Shown: piece after piece, positions 1 through 11,349 of the stretch | Layout of the letters: every line of letters starts with the position of its first letter | How positions within the stretch are numbered: position 1 is the stretch's first letter | Assembly (NCBI GenBank): GCA_029851415.1 | Contig: CM056742.1 | Span: 155,625,121-155,689,120, forward strand | Origin: Eretmocerus hayati | Taxonomy: Eukaryota > Arthropoda > Insecta > Hymenoptera > Aphelinidae | Direction of reading: 5' to 3' | Length of the DNA stretch: 64,000 nucleotides | The notes under the pieces: generated by a model | The model's input: the letters and a program-made list of their open reading frames with translations, nothing else | Databases searched by the model: none | Told to the model about the DNA's origin: nothing | Position numbers and translations under genes: made by a program

Positions 1-283
1 ATCCCGGAGTTATGGATCCCCATATGAATGATTCCGCGTGAACGTGGATGACGAACTGCATCAGTCGTCATGTCTTGAACCATATTTTCACTATTTTTAA
101 TCGGTTGTGTGGACCTTAACATGATTTTTCCAAAGCCTGAGGGTTTCAAAAAAGTTGTTTGAGTTCCCAGAGAGTATTGTTGCATAATGTCTGGACGAGA
201 AAATAACAATCATTTCCACGAAAATGCGTGCAGTTCTAGTTTGCCACATGATACGAACACGTGGTTGGCAGCATTCGAGAAAG
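1..283. other. left flank, no gene seen
   Basis: I see no coding or RNA gene here. A 12-base string AGTTCCCAGAGA (162-173) recurs on the far side of the adjacent foldback at 2413-2424. Confidence 0.4.
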
Positions 284-2216
284 ATTTTTCAGTACACTTG
301 CATCGAAAGCTTGTGGTTTCCGCCCCGATGCCGGGGCAGAAAATCCCGCATTGCCGCCCAGGGCAGAAAACGACTGAGCATGCGCATCAGGAAGGGGATT
401 ACACACATCTTACGCTTGTGACATACATACATACGTATACGCTTTCTACGTTACCTACGAAAAAAATTAATAAACAAACCTAACCCCGCATAAAATATCT
501 TCGTCTGCGAATGGTATTTTGAGCAAGTTCTGCTCAATTTATCCATTGGATTGAGCAGAAACTCGGGCTTGTGTCCTCGAGTAACTGAAGTGGTGCATCC
601 TGGGATGAATTAGAGTTCCTTAATCAGCTAGTTTGATTTTTTCTTCTGTGATGTGGTGTGAAAATGAACCATGTAACCTCAGTGTTTGATGCTACATGGT
701 GGAAGGCTAGTTAGTGATGCAGATTTGGTGATTATTTATGTATTTCAGGATGGGATGCTGCTGCTGTATTTAGCACTGCCACCAAAAAAGTGTCCAATGG
801 GTGTTTAGTGCGCAGAGGTGAAAGGGCAAAAGCTCCAAGATAGTTTGTTTACGAGCAATATTTGTACTCGACTTCAGAATTGAATGTAGTTTTCAATAGT
901 TCCAACTAATCGTTGAAAAAACAGTCAATCTCAAACTTTGATCGGTGATTGAATTTATGTGTGCAGTTCTGATGAACATCATCACATGAATCCATTTTGG
1001 GAACGAAATCTACCTTTCTCACATCTAACTACTCTGTGGATATCAAGGAAGGTAGCACTCATGTGATGATGTGGTTCATCTCACTCAACAGATAAACTAA
1101 ATGACCGGTTAAAGTTTAAGATACACTATTCTCTCAACGAGTATTTGAATCTATTCCAAGCTGCATTCAATTCAGACCTTGAATACAAACGCTGATCAAC
1201 GAACAAACTCTCGTGGAGCTTGTCGTTGTCAGACCTTTGCTCATAGAACTTTTAAACTTCGAGACAGATTGTTTTTCAAGCAATGTTTGGATTCAAGGTC
1301 TGAATTGAATGCAGCTTGCAATAGATTGAAATACTCGTTGGGAAAATAGAGCATCTCAAACTTTAACCAGTCATTTAGTTTATCTGTGGAGTGAGATGAA
1401 TCACATCATCACATTAGTGCTACCTTCCTTGATATCCACAAAGTAGTTAGATGTGAGCAAGGTAGATTTCGTTCCCAAAATGGATTCATGTGATGATGTT
1501 CATCAGAACTGCACACATAAATTCAATCACCGATCAAAGTTTGAGATTGACTGTTTTTTCAACAATTAGTTGGAACTATTGAAAACTGCATTCAATTCTG
1601 AAGTCGAGTACAAATATTGCTCGTGAACAAACTATCTTGGAGCTTTTGCCCTTTCACCTCTGCGCACTAAACACCCATTTGACACTTTTTTGGTGGCAGT
1701 GCTAAATACAGCAGCAGCATTCTATTCTGAAATACATAAATAATCACCAAAACTGCATCACTAACTAGCCTTCCACCATGTAGCATCAAACACTGAGGTT
1801 ACATAGTTCATTTTCACACCACATCACAGAAGAGAAAATTAAACTAGCTGATTGAGCTACTCTAATTCATCCGAGGATGCACCACTTCAGTTACTCGAGG
1901 CCACAAGCCCGAGTTTCTGCTCAATTCAATGGATAAATTGAGCAGAACTTGCTCAAAATACCATTCGCAGACGAAAAATATTTTATGCGGGGTTAGGTTT
2001 GTTTATTAATTTTTTTCGTAGGTAACGTAGAAAGCGTATACGTATGTATATATGTCACAAGCGTAAGATGTGTGTAATATCCCTCCAGACCTCGGGCTGC
2101 GCCCTCGGTCTGCTACAATGCATGCTCCGACGTTTTCTAACCTGTGCGGCGGTGCGAGATTTTGCCCCGAAATCGTGCCGGAAACCATAGAATTTCGATG
2201 AAAGTGTACTGAAAAG
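284..2216. repeat. 1.9-kb foldback (palindromic) element
   Basis: The sequence from about 284 to 1190 is repeated as its reverse complement from about 1284 to 2216, leaving a central spacer of roughly 90 bases. The arms match almost base for base through their length; the largest difference is about 35 extra bases in the right arm near 2085-2120. The short open frames on either side of the loop mirror each other because of the palindrome and are not genes. The structure fits a foldback-type non-autonomous DNA transposon; no transposase is present. The exact outer ends are uncertain because similarity fades at about 284 and 2216. Confidence 0.9.
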
Positions 2217-4689
2217 AACTATACGCACCTCGGGACGAAAGCAACCCATTGCAGCCACGGGAATGCCGCCCTCGCCTGGCGGCTCGTGCGGCAACTCACC
2301 CTGGCCGCAATGTGTCACTTTCGGCCTCTCGCGGACACAGGTGTGTAATATACTATTTGAGCTTATAGACGTTGTTCAATGTCAAAAACGTGAGAGAGCG
2401 AAAAAAAGTTCAAGTTCCCAGAGATCCATTTTGTGAAAATCTTTAAAAGTCATACTTCGATGTGAAATGTTGTCTTCATTCAAGAGAAAATGGTCCTCAA
2501 TTTTTTTTTTTCGAATCCTACATCATTTCCCCTCATCATTTTCTCTGGAGGAGATTCTTTGATTGATGTTTTCAGCCTCAAAAAAAACCGTGCGAAAAAG
2601 TCATCCCCCGCATAGAAGTTGGAAAAATTATTTTTTAGATCCCATGGGGAGTGGAAAGATCATTCTTTGTACCATATACTAGAATCGCTTACAAATGGAA
2701 ACGATACAATCTGAGACATACTGCCAGGGCGTTTCGAGAAACGAAACAAAACGATGAAATTTCATTATGTTTCGTTATGTTTCTGGGAACGAAACGATTC
2801 CCAGTCCCGCTTTTGTTACGTTCCACACCAGAGAAACGAATATGACAACTAATAAAGTAGTATGATACTGCGATTCGTATAGTCCGCTTATGCAGGAGAT
2901 TGCTCCTACTCTTCATTCTCAGAATGATCAATTCATCCATTGTCCCTCAAAATATGAGGTATATGGGTGATTCTGAGATACTTATGCATTTGATGTCCTG
3001 ATCTCTCATTCATATTAAATGACCAAATATGATGAGTCTAACGATGATATCTGGATTCTATTGAAATGAAGATGTCCCTATAGTTCCGGGAGCGGATATA
3101 AGTTTAATGTGGACCTGAGCTTACCAAAAGTGGTCAAAATGTCCTTACCGTGGCATGTCCTAAACTCGAGTTGCACATTTAAATCGTGTAGTTTGCCGAG
3201 ATATTCATTAAATCTCGGTTCCGTACCACTCAAACGTCAAAGTTGGGTTATAAATAGGTGATATCATGTACAAATTGAGTATCAAGTCTCACTTCAAAAT
3301 AGTCAAAACACAGCCGACATTCTGTCCTGGAATTTTGCAAATTTTTCGAATGCTTCTCGATAATTCGACTCCGGGTCAGCGAATCGCTCCAAACGGCTCT
3401 ATAACGGCGGTAATCGATTCCTAATACCCCAAAGAACAAAATACTACCACCAGCGGAATGATGAATTACGTGAACAGCTTCCCACGCGATGATTCATGGA
3501 CAATTTTTCCGTTGCAAAATAAGAATTGTCCTTACCGTGGTCACTGGCTCTCGAACACTATGCAACGTCAAGGTCCAGAAATTTCTTTACAATCTACGCT
3601 CATCGTAAAAATGGGCCATCTATTCGGAAAAAACGATCCGTTTCGATTTACGCCTTTCAGATCACTTTCCATGCCAAAATGTCCTTACCGTACCAAAAAT
3701 ATATCGAAAATGGCTCATAACTTTCACGTAGATTGACTAAAGTTTGTGTCCAACTGGGAATTGTTTTTGGGTGTCAGATAGATTGGAAAACACCCATGAG
3801 CAGTCAGATTGCAGCTATATTCCAACTAGTCAATTTTTGGTCGGAATCCCGACTCCCGCCGTTTTTGCCCTCGAAATACCTAAGTTATCTCATAATCACC
3901 CATATATTCTCATTGGAACCACTGTTTAAGCGGATATGGCACTCAAATTTGATCCCACCAAATTCCGAGTTAATCTGATTCTGTTTTCATTTGTGATCTT
4001 CTGTAAAAATGGTTATGATCACTGAAATTAAGGTTGAATTGTTAGAGGATTATTCTTTCTTTCATCTGCATGGATACATGTTCATATTTCAAGAATGTCT
4101 TATTGATGCGAGATACGCGAATGATTACTTACACTCATCATTCACTCTCGTCGAAACTCATCAAAAGTCAAAACTGAAAGCCCAGGTCTGTTCATTCAAC
4201 TTCGTCTGCACGAGATGAGTCAATCTGCGGTTTGCCTAGGCAAAGCCCGGAATGGAACATCCATTCCGGACTTTACTGATACGTGCCAGGCAATCCGCGG
4301 TTCGCCTAGTCGATTCGCGGATTGGCTGCATTCCGAACTTTGACGGGAACACATACATACATAGAAAACAAATCAGACTGAGAGCAATTGGCTCGGCAAT
4401 TGGGCATCAATGTTGGGATTCATTCAAATACATTCGTAATCATTTTCTCCAAATGCATGAACGATGACGCCCAATGAAATAATGATTTTATTTCATGATC
4501 TTCAAGCCAAGACTGCTATCTTGTAGTATAAGTAATGTCTTGATTAACTTCAAAAAATCTACATTGTTTACTAAAAATTCACCCAGTATCGAATGGATTT
4601 TGCACCGAAAATGCGACTAAAGCTATATTACAACAGGCGAAGAGCTACATTACAAAACTACTGACCACACACGCAAAAGAGAAAGGGAG
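2217..4689. other. non-coding interval with small repeats
   Basis: No gene is recognised. A 31-base imperfect palindrome centred on GAAATTTC lies near 2735-2785. The string TGTCCTTACCG occurs at about 3140, 3528 and 3678, suggesting decayed copies of one repeat. The short open frames have no recognisable domains. Confidence 0.4.
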
Positions 4690-5060
4690 CCAAGAAAGAT
4701 ACGAGGTTACGAGATGGTGAGGAAGTAGGGGGATAAAAGGGGATGGGAAATATCGTCGATCAGGGCAGCTCTCCCGCACATATACACGAACGGGAACTTT
4801 GTTGCGGCGGGCGTTGGTAGCGTGGAGCCATTGTTACGGGGCTGTGGTGCGCGCGCGTTTCAAGCACGTTCATAGCTGAGTCATTGCGTCTCTCTGCTGC
4901 TCTGATGTTGCTCCTGCTATACATTATTAGGTGTTGATGGTGTAGCGGCTCCGTCTCTTGTACTCAACTTACCAACTAGCCCCCTCTTCCCCTCACCCCC
5001 AATTCTAGCCCCCGCTGGGGTTTTACATGTACTGCTCCCCTCCCCCCCCCCTTTAGTTTC
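4690..5060. other. GC-rich island, possible regulatory DNA
   Basis: This stretch is clearly richer in G, C and CpG (for example GCGCGCGC near 4852) than the AT-rich surroundings and ends in a C tract (about 5040-5051). It could be a promoter or conserved cis-regulatory element. No core promoter can be proved and no downstream exon is identified, so the call rests on composition only. Confidence 0.25.
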
Positions 5061-5182
5061 ATTCGTGAAATATACCTACGCTACAACTAATTCGAAACAA
5101 CACACGCTCGATAAAACTCCCCCATCACGTGAACGCACCCTCGTATTAGTACATCATCGTCAAGTTGTAAATCTAAGAAGGT

Positions 5183-5503
5183 TCAATACGCCTTTGAATC
5201 TGTCTGCTCTGAGATCTGTTCATCATATTGAGCGTTTTTTTTGCATTGAGCATTATTTTGATTGAGTTGTATTGAAACCAATTTAGATATAGCAACGATA
5301 AGCAATAACAGAGCAGAAACTGAGATAACCCTGACTTCGCTAGTCAAATCGCTGCTTAGCATCCTCGTTTGCATCCATTTCTGCAATTGTATATAGAGCT
5401 GTAGTAGAAATGGGAGCATTTTTTCTGGCCACGTATGCAATAGACATGCAGCTAATAGTATAGCAACACGCAACAATGCGACTTGGCTATACTTTTCGGT
5501 CAC
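5183..5503 (-). CDS. possible membrane-receptor exon (gustatory-receptor-like)
   Basis: This minus-strand open frame of about 106 codons encodes two hydrophobic stretches, around residues 8-22 and 58-75, separated by a segment with TWPEKMLPF and then a basic EVRVISVSALL segment. In insect sugar-type gustatory receptors a hydrophobic helix followed by WPxxM and then an LRxxxRVxxxxLL helix is a familiar arrangement, and that resemblance is the only basis for the suggestion. There is no TYxxxxxQF terminal signature and no assembled gene. The frame lacks an ATG at its upstream end, so it would be an internal exon; an AG acceptor candidate lies just upstream near 5520. It may equally be a chance frame or a decayed fragment. 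Confidence 0.2.
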   Translation of the reverse strand: MTEKYSQVALLRVAILLAACLLHTWPEKMLPFLLQLYIQLQKWMQTRMLSSDLTSEVRVISVSALLLLIVAISKLVSIQLNQNNAQCKKNAQYDEQISEQTDSKAY

Positions 5504-6619
5504 AAAATGTTCACCATTTCTACACGGTAATATCTGTTATTTGATGAGGGTCATTTGATCAAGAATTTGAGTAGTAAGCGAGATTTGACGAGTCAGAATG
5601 AGTAATCCATGAAAAAGTTCTCGGGTTGTGTGTAATTGGAAGGAATTCATCAAATCATGATTTAATTCAAAACCATTGATCAGTTCAAGACTAATAATAT
5701 TGATGTACCGACGAGCAGTTGATCGATGCTCAGATAAGTGAGCATATAAATCAATTGGACGCAATTGACCTGGCGATCAAACAGATGGAATTTGTTTACT
5801 GATCAGTCTCTGCGCTTCGTTGGACAGATGTGAAATGGGGTATCATATTAGTGTGACTGCCGTTCTAATCGGTAAATATTTCACATGATTGAACGAACAA
5901 TCCACATCAAATGCAATCATTTGCAACACCTTTCACGAATTCAACAGTATACTTATTGAAAACTCATGTTGAAGATTCGAGCGCCTAAAAAGTATTAGTA
6001 GTATTACAAGCAACGATGGCTTGGACTGGGAAATTCATCGACTAATAATTGGCCACCTTGACGGAATCTGCAGAACGTATGTTCATCATATAATAAAATC
6101 ATAATACAATGAAAACTTGGTTCGCTAAATAAAAAACTATGAGAAACTCTTCTTTCAAGTTTCCAAAATGAGAACATGGTTAAAAGATCATGGCAGTGAT
6201 GTTTTGTCAAATTCGATATCTAACAACGAGAATTAAATCCATAATCTTTGGTTCGCACAAATTTGGCGTCCCTGTCAAATATCTGAACTATTACACAGAT
6301 TAGAATGTTGACAACTGATCCTCGCCCCGTCAGTCTTTCCGTTTAATATCAGATACCGATGCAGTAAACTTTGTAAATTTTACTTCATAACAGTGACGTA
6401 CATCTCAATTTTTGTCAGTTTTTTTGCTCGTCAAATACAGGAGAAAACACATGAACCTTCAATGTAACTCGATTTGGTGTCTTGAAGCAGCTCCCTTACA
6501 TTTATACATATTTATTTTTTAGTCCAAATGTATCTGAATACAATTTACGTGACATCCGTATCATCCAGATTCATCACACTTAGGACAAAGTCTAGTTTGA
6601 GGTATTATACGATGACGAA
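5504..6619. other. AT-rich interval, no gene seen
   Basis: Only short unassignable frames are present. I see no repeat structure, RNA gene or transposon end here. Confidence 0.35.
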
Positions 6620-7120
6620 TTATTTCTTTGGCGGTATTTCTTTCGGTAGAAATGGCTTCTTTCCAGGTTGATCATAGATTGGATAAGACTGTTGCATTGA
6701 TCCGTCTTGGGTCCAGTTTTCATCAGTTGGATATAAATCACCAGCATCAATGCCAGTCTGATTACTCGCGAAAAGTTTTATGAGCCGTCTTTGGTGCACG
6801 CGAGCCATATTATCGCCTTCTGAACATTCATCCAAATGTGCGATCATTAAACCCATATTCTTGAGAATAGCACTCTTCTTCCACGCGAAGTGATCTACAC
6901 TGTAAAAAAAATATTGAAATTTCATTCGTATTGAAACCAAAATCGTACTGAATATTGAATAATTTTTCTAAATATTCGTGTTGACGCTTAAAGTCAACAC
7001 AATTCCTTATTTTTCAAAGAAATTGGATTGATAATGAGCACCTGAGAGCTTAATCAATAAAAATTATTGAAAATTCTATACGAGAATATGAAAAATCAAT
7101 AATTTGGTACTGAGAAAAAA

Positions 7121-7905
7121 GGTACGTGTCCCCAACTTGTCTCATTAAGACATTTTCTCAATAACTTTGGCTTACTTCAATATTTTTCCACGTACTGTAA
7201 CTCGTTCCAAAGCTTGCCTTAAGACCTTCAGAATGAGCTGAGGTGCGTCTAACTTTAACGAACTGGATACGAGTTGTTTCAATTTTCGCAAAAAGTTTTT
7301 GTTAGTTTTTGGGACTCTACAGGAGTGTGTACACATACTTCCCCCATAATTGAAAACTATGTAAATTGGCGCTGAAGTGCATAAAACCGTTTTCATCCGT
7401 TTCCATTGCCGTGCAACCACATTTGGAGCTTTTCGCCGGTCCAAACCACTATTTCCGACCTATCTCGACGTGACAAAGACGTCCTGAATGGTAAAAAAGT
7501 CGTAACTTTACGGCCTTTCAAGATAACCATATGGGGGCATGTTGGGTACACTCCGATGTTGGCCTTCTTGTTTCACAGAGCACCTCCGTAATTTGCTCAT
7601 GAAATAGCTCTGGATCCAAGTTTTGCAACTAAAAAACGGATTTTGGAGGTTTTAAAAAAAGTAATCAAATGCGTTGAAGTACGTTTAGATCGATAGAGCT
7701 CGAAAAACTTGACATCGGTTTTACTAGATGTGATACTGTCAGTAATTTCTGAGCTGTACAAATAGAAAAAATTAAAAAATCATTTTGAATTTTTTGGGAA
7801 ACGCAGAAATTATTCAAATGTAGAAAAAATCATCGGGAAGGTCTACGTGTGCCCATTCCTAAGATCGACATATGGGGGCAAATTGGGTACACTTAATTTA
7901 ACTAT
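7121..7905. mobile_element. nested inverted-repeat element (TGCCCCC family)
   Basis: It lies inside the 6898-8622 element. Its left end (GGTACGTGTCCCCAACTTG) is a diverged inverse of its right end (GGGGGCAAATTGGGTACACTT, about 7871-7890). The body around 7165-7290 closely matches the element at 54,134-55,122, so they belong to one family. No transposase is encoded. The right boundary is approximate. Confidence 0.55.
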
Positions 7906-8193
7906 TTTCATAATACGATCTCGCGAAAGCTGCAGATCTTGTCAGTAAATTTATTTTGTAAAGGCAGTTTCACCTAGCAAGGATGGTTCGTAAATCGTGA
8001 TAGATTGTCGAACTTGGATCTAACTCGGCTTTCATGTAATTATGGGAAAATATCTCGCAAATGTTCATTTTGAAAGCCTCATTCATTCAAAAAACTATAT
8101 TAGATCTGGCAAATTCATTACGGCTTTACTATTTGATCTCGGCAACACAAATCGCACATTCAAAGGTGTTATAAGTCCCTGTCAAGCATGCTC

Positions 8194-8256
8194 TGTGTTG
8201 GTGTAGTGGTTAAGCGATTAGTCTACTAATCTAAGGTGCGTCGGTTTGATCCCCAT
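8194..8256 (+). repeat. tRNA-like sequence (possible SINE head)
   Basis: A TGGTGTAGTGGTTAAGCG stretch looks like a tRNA D-arm/A-box and GGTTTGATCC (8243-8252) looks like a B-box. Between them a GATTA/TAATC stem encloses only six bases, one fewer than a normal anticodon loop, and no acceptor stem is evident. A decayed tRNA or tRNA-derived repeat is more likely than a functional tRNA gene. Confidence 0.45.
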
Positions 8257-8778
8257 AATTTCCGAATAATTTTTCATTACAGAATTTGTTACTAAGCATC
8301 ACAGCTCTTCAGCAACTTGAGATATGACTATTTCCATTTATTACGGAACTTGCAATCGACCCGTTGTTTAAAAATTAATTTTTTTTGTTTCTCTGGAGTG
8401 GAGACATTCAAAACGCCGTGCAGACTTTTCAGTACAAGATTATTGAAAATTTAATACAATCTGATTTGGCCTTGTGGCGACATTTTCAATAATTTCGTAT
8501 TCAATATTCAATATAATTTCTGAAATTTCAAAGAGGAATCTTTGAAAATTTTTCAGTAAGGTCTCGGAAACGCAGCTTCAATACGACATTATTAAAAATG
8601 TTGCTAGAAATTTTTTACAGTGTATGTCAGCTTTAGGAAGAGTTAAAATTATTACATCATTAGTAATCAATTCATCCACGCTTTGGATCCATCTCACTAT
8701 AAATCGAAATGAGCTATATAGATTCGAGAAATAGTGACCTTGGTAGTTGATCGAGTTCTTTAACAACGATATATACAC

Positions 8779-9408
8779 AAAAAAGAGGCCGTGGTTGCAG
8801 TTTCCCAGAACTTTATTGAGTTAATCTATTAATGGATACCTCGAGATACTTCCTAAGAAATACCTAACCACGGATATGAATAATATTGCAGATTTGCACG
8901 TTCTTTCATGATCTTATATAAATGATGGATAAAGTAAGTCGCGAAGAACGACAGGCGAGTTAATGTACGTTCACGCCCTATGAATCAACTTCTTAGCCAA
9001 CCAATAACAGAATTAATGTATTTTCATTTCACTTCATCAGTATAATTTCATCCCAGCGTTATTTTTTTCCTGACAAATCGTCGTACCATCTCTAATCATG
9101 CATGTAACTAACTATAACCAGACTAAACGGCTGAGTGTAATTTTTTCATAAAATAGATTCACTCATAATAATTCACAAGACCTCATATGATAATAATAAT
9201 CAGTCATCAGGAAAACATCGATATCCACTTTTGTTACCTTATTCAGTTAGTTCCCCAACGCGAAGGCCTCTTGTTATGACTAATAAATCAGGGATATTTC
9301 CAAGTGCATCCAAATTCACTTCAGAGCAGTTACTTCTTCGCACCAATTTCAGTTTCATTGAAGCTAAGATAAGTTTTGTATCTATGGGTGATGTCTTTTT
9401 AGATGACG
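8779..9408. other. no gene seen
   Basis: AT-rich unique-looking sequence without a recognisable gene or repeat. Confidence 0.35.
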
Positions 9409-9743
9409 CTGACAAGGAGGAGGTCAGGCTTTCGGATCACGGATTCGCCTGAAACTTTGGAAATAGTCTTCTTTTCGTATAGAAAGAAGATATCCAAAAC
9501 CGCGCTTGCCAACGCACAAGCGTTTTGGAGTTACAGCATTCGACCCATGCATTACAGTATACCCATATTCATCAAAAATTCTATATATAGATGTACTGTA
9601 ATGCATATGTTTCAGTCTGTAGCTCAAAAACGCTTGAGCGTTGGCAAGTGCGGTTCTGGATATCTTATTTCTGTACCAAAAGAAGACCATTCCCAAAGTT
9701 TCAGGCGAATCCGTGGTCCGAAGGCCTGACCCCCTCCTTGTGA
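9409..9743. mobile_element. foldback MITE, family F1 copy 1
   Basis: This is a near-complete hairpin. Its left arm, starting GACAAGGAGG at 9411, is mirrored by the right arm ending CCTCCTTGTGAG (about 9732-9743), with matching blocks such as GGATTCGCCTGAAACTTTGG in both arms and a small central loop near 9575-9585. Its open frames on the two strands are mirror images and not genes. Its termini resemble those at 15,918-16,264 and 61,957-62,790. Confidence 0.85.
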
Positions 9744-11340
9744 GTAGAACAAAACAGTATAAGTACGCGTCACGTGCCGAAAACTTAGTTCTTCACGAAA
9801 ACTGAACGCCGGTTTCGACGACTAATAATTGATAGTATTACTGCGAGATCACAGGAAGAAAATTTTCGACCAATCCATATGGTTGTGAGCAAATTCTAAT
9901 GCCGTGTCCAAGATGGATCTTCAAGACCAAATAATCCTCTTATCGAAACTTTTCATCTCAGCCAGGGCATTGAAATTGATTGACAACCATGGATCAAAAT
10001 GAAAAAGCATTGATGATTGCTACATTCATCCAAACAAAATTCTGAATTGAAGAATAGCAGACTATTAAAAGAAAAATGCACTCACTATACTGAATAAGGC
10101 TTGAAACCAACACGAGACAAAAGGCTTCTAAAAATTTCATTTTGAAATCAGATATGTCCACTGTTACTCGTTTCTACCAAATGAGTGAATCATTGCCTTT
10201 TCATATAGATTGGAAATGAATATACCACTTTCAAACAACATCTTCCTTCAAGGAGAATTGTAAATAATCGATCGATCACTCGTTATCGCGAAGAAAACAA
10301 ATATGTGGTGGTAAGTTTCTTTATAAGTTCATTGAGCTGATAAATCTGCCTTCAATACGTGTTTTAACGATTATTTGACGTCTATGAGTGACTGCACATA
10401 AAGTTTTGCCAAGAACTGCTCAAATACATAATAATTCATCAGTGTGTCAAGAACTCCTTCATAGTTTTCGAAGTTCACGCGCAAACAGTAAACTATGTTA
10501 TTTTAGTGCTTGAACATGGATGAACAGTATATGGTGTCTCGTTTACTAATGATCAATGCGTGGAATTTCATAGCGATTTCAATAGAAATTTCTATAGTAT
10601 TTCATAGAAATTGTATGAAAATGATATGCTATAAAATCCACAGTACAGTGAAATATCAAACTATTAACGTAGAAAAAAAAACAAATTGGTGAAGAATATT
10701 TATCAAAATTCTGCAATGAATCATGGCTTGAAAATTCAGGAATATATAAATTACTTCAATTGATGTTTGGACTACATTTTCATGAAGTATCGAGCATTGC
10801 ACCCGTGTAATCGCGTTTTTAAGAGGAATTCCAGTGATATCATAACGTCTCTATGTGATGCGCTCACTTTCACGTACGTGTTCATGTATATCGTTCTACG
10901 TGATCATTCATCTTCCGAAGTGAGTCTATCATCCAAATAACTAATTTATTTGTGTTAGTCATATGGTCTAAGCTCAATTCAATGGTATGAGTCAAGCAAG
11001 ACTTGCTGCAATGAAAATGAATTATACGAATATTTGACTCTTTATATCATTGAGGGCGCACTTGCAACATTGAACAATTAAAAAGATAGAATGGCACACC
11101 CTGTACTAATTAAATAAACACTCCACAGAGTCTGAAAATGTCCATGAATTTCCACCTGATTTGTCAAGTATGTTCATCCCGTATGTTCAAAGTAGGGCTT
11201 GGACTATGCATATCCGGTGAATTATGCTGGATTCGGAACATTTGATCTTCACATACAATTTTTTAACCAATTTGTGGATAATTCGCGGATAGTATATTGA
11301 AATAATAAAACGACAGGCCAAATTTTGTCCGTCCGGATCC
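9744..11340. other. AT-rich interval, no gene seen
   Basis: No recognisable protein, RNA gene or repeat unit was found. Short frames are consistent with chance. Confidence 0.35.
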
Positions 11341-11349
11341 TCCTATCAG

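Larger units (their letters stand above)
6898..8622. mobile_element. TA-flanked inverted-repeat element
   Basis: The ends read CACTGTAAAAAA inward from both sides and are flanked by TA at 6896-6897 and 8623-8624, the signature of Tc1/mariner-type insertion into TA. Subterminal sequence is also related between the ends (ATTGAATATTGAATAA-like strings in both arms). No transposase frame is seen, so it is non-autonomous. It carries a second inverted-repeat element (about 7121-7905) and a tRNA-like sequence (8194-8256), which makes it a composite. Confidence 0.8.
6620..8778 (-). pseudogene. unrecognised coding exon split by a transposon
   Basis: Two minus-strand open segments, 8778-8623 (52 codons) and 6895-6620 (91 codons plus stop), abut the two ends of a TA-flanked insertion (6898-8622). 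With one TA kept and the insertion ignored, the reading frame runs straight through (…KADI then DHFAWKKSA…), giving about 143 uninterrupted codons that end in a lysine- and proline-rich tail (EIPPKK, stop at 6622-6620). That continuity argues the sequence was coding before the insertion. Possible splice acceptors (TATAG) lie near 8705-8725, so this could be a last exon. I do not recognise the family: the protein is charged, has no obvious membrane segment, and contains a basic VHQRRLIKLF stretch. With the insertion in place the frame meets element-derived sequence and should be truncated unless the element is spliced out. Confidence 0.5.

Noticed and set aside
187..2318. Frames of 60-98 codons on either side of the first foldback
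   Set aside because: They mirror each other because the arms are inverted copies and show no protein-level signature.
9403..9729. Overlapping plus and minus frames of 90-108 codons with near-identical sequences
   Set aside because: Both come from the same hairpin read from opposite arms.
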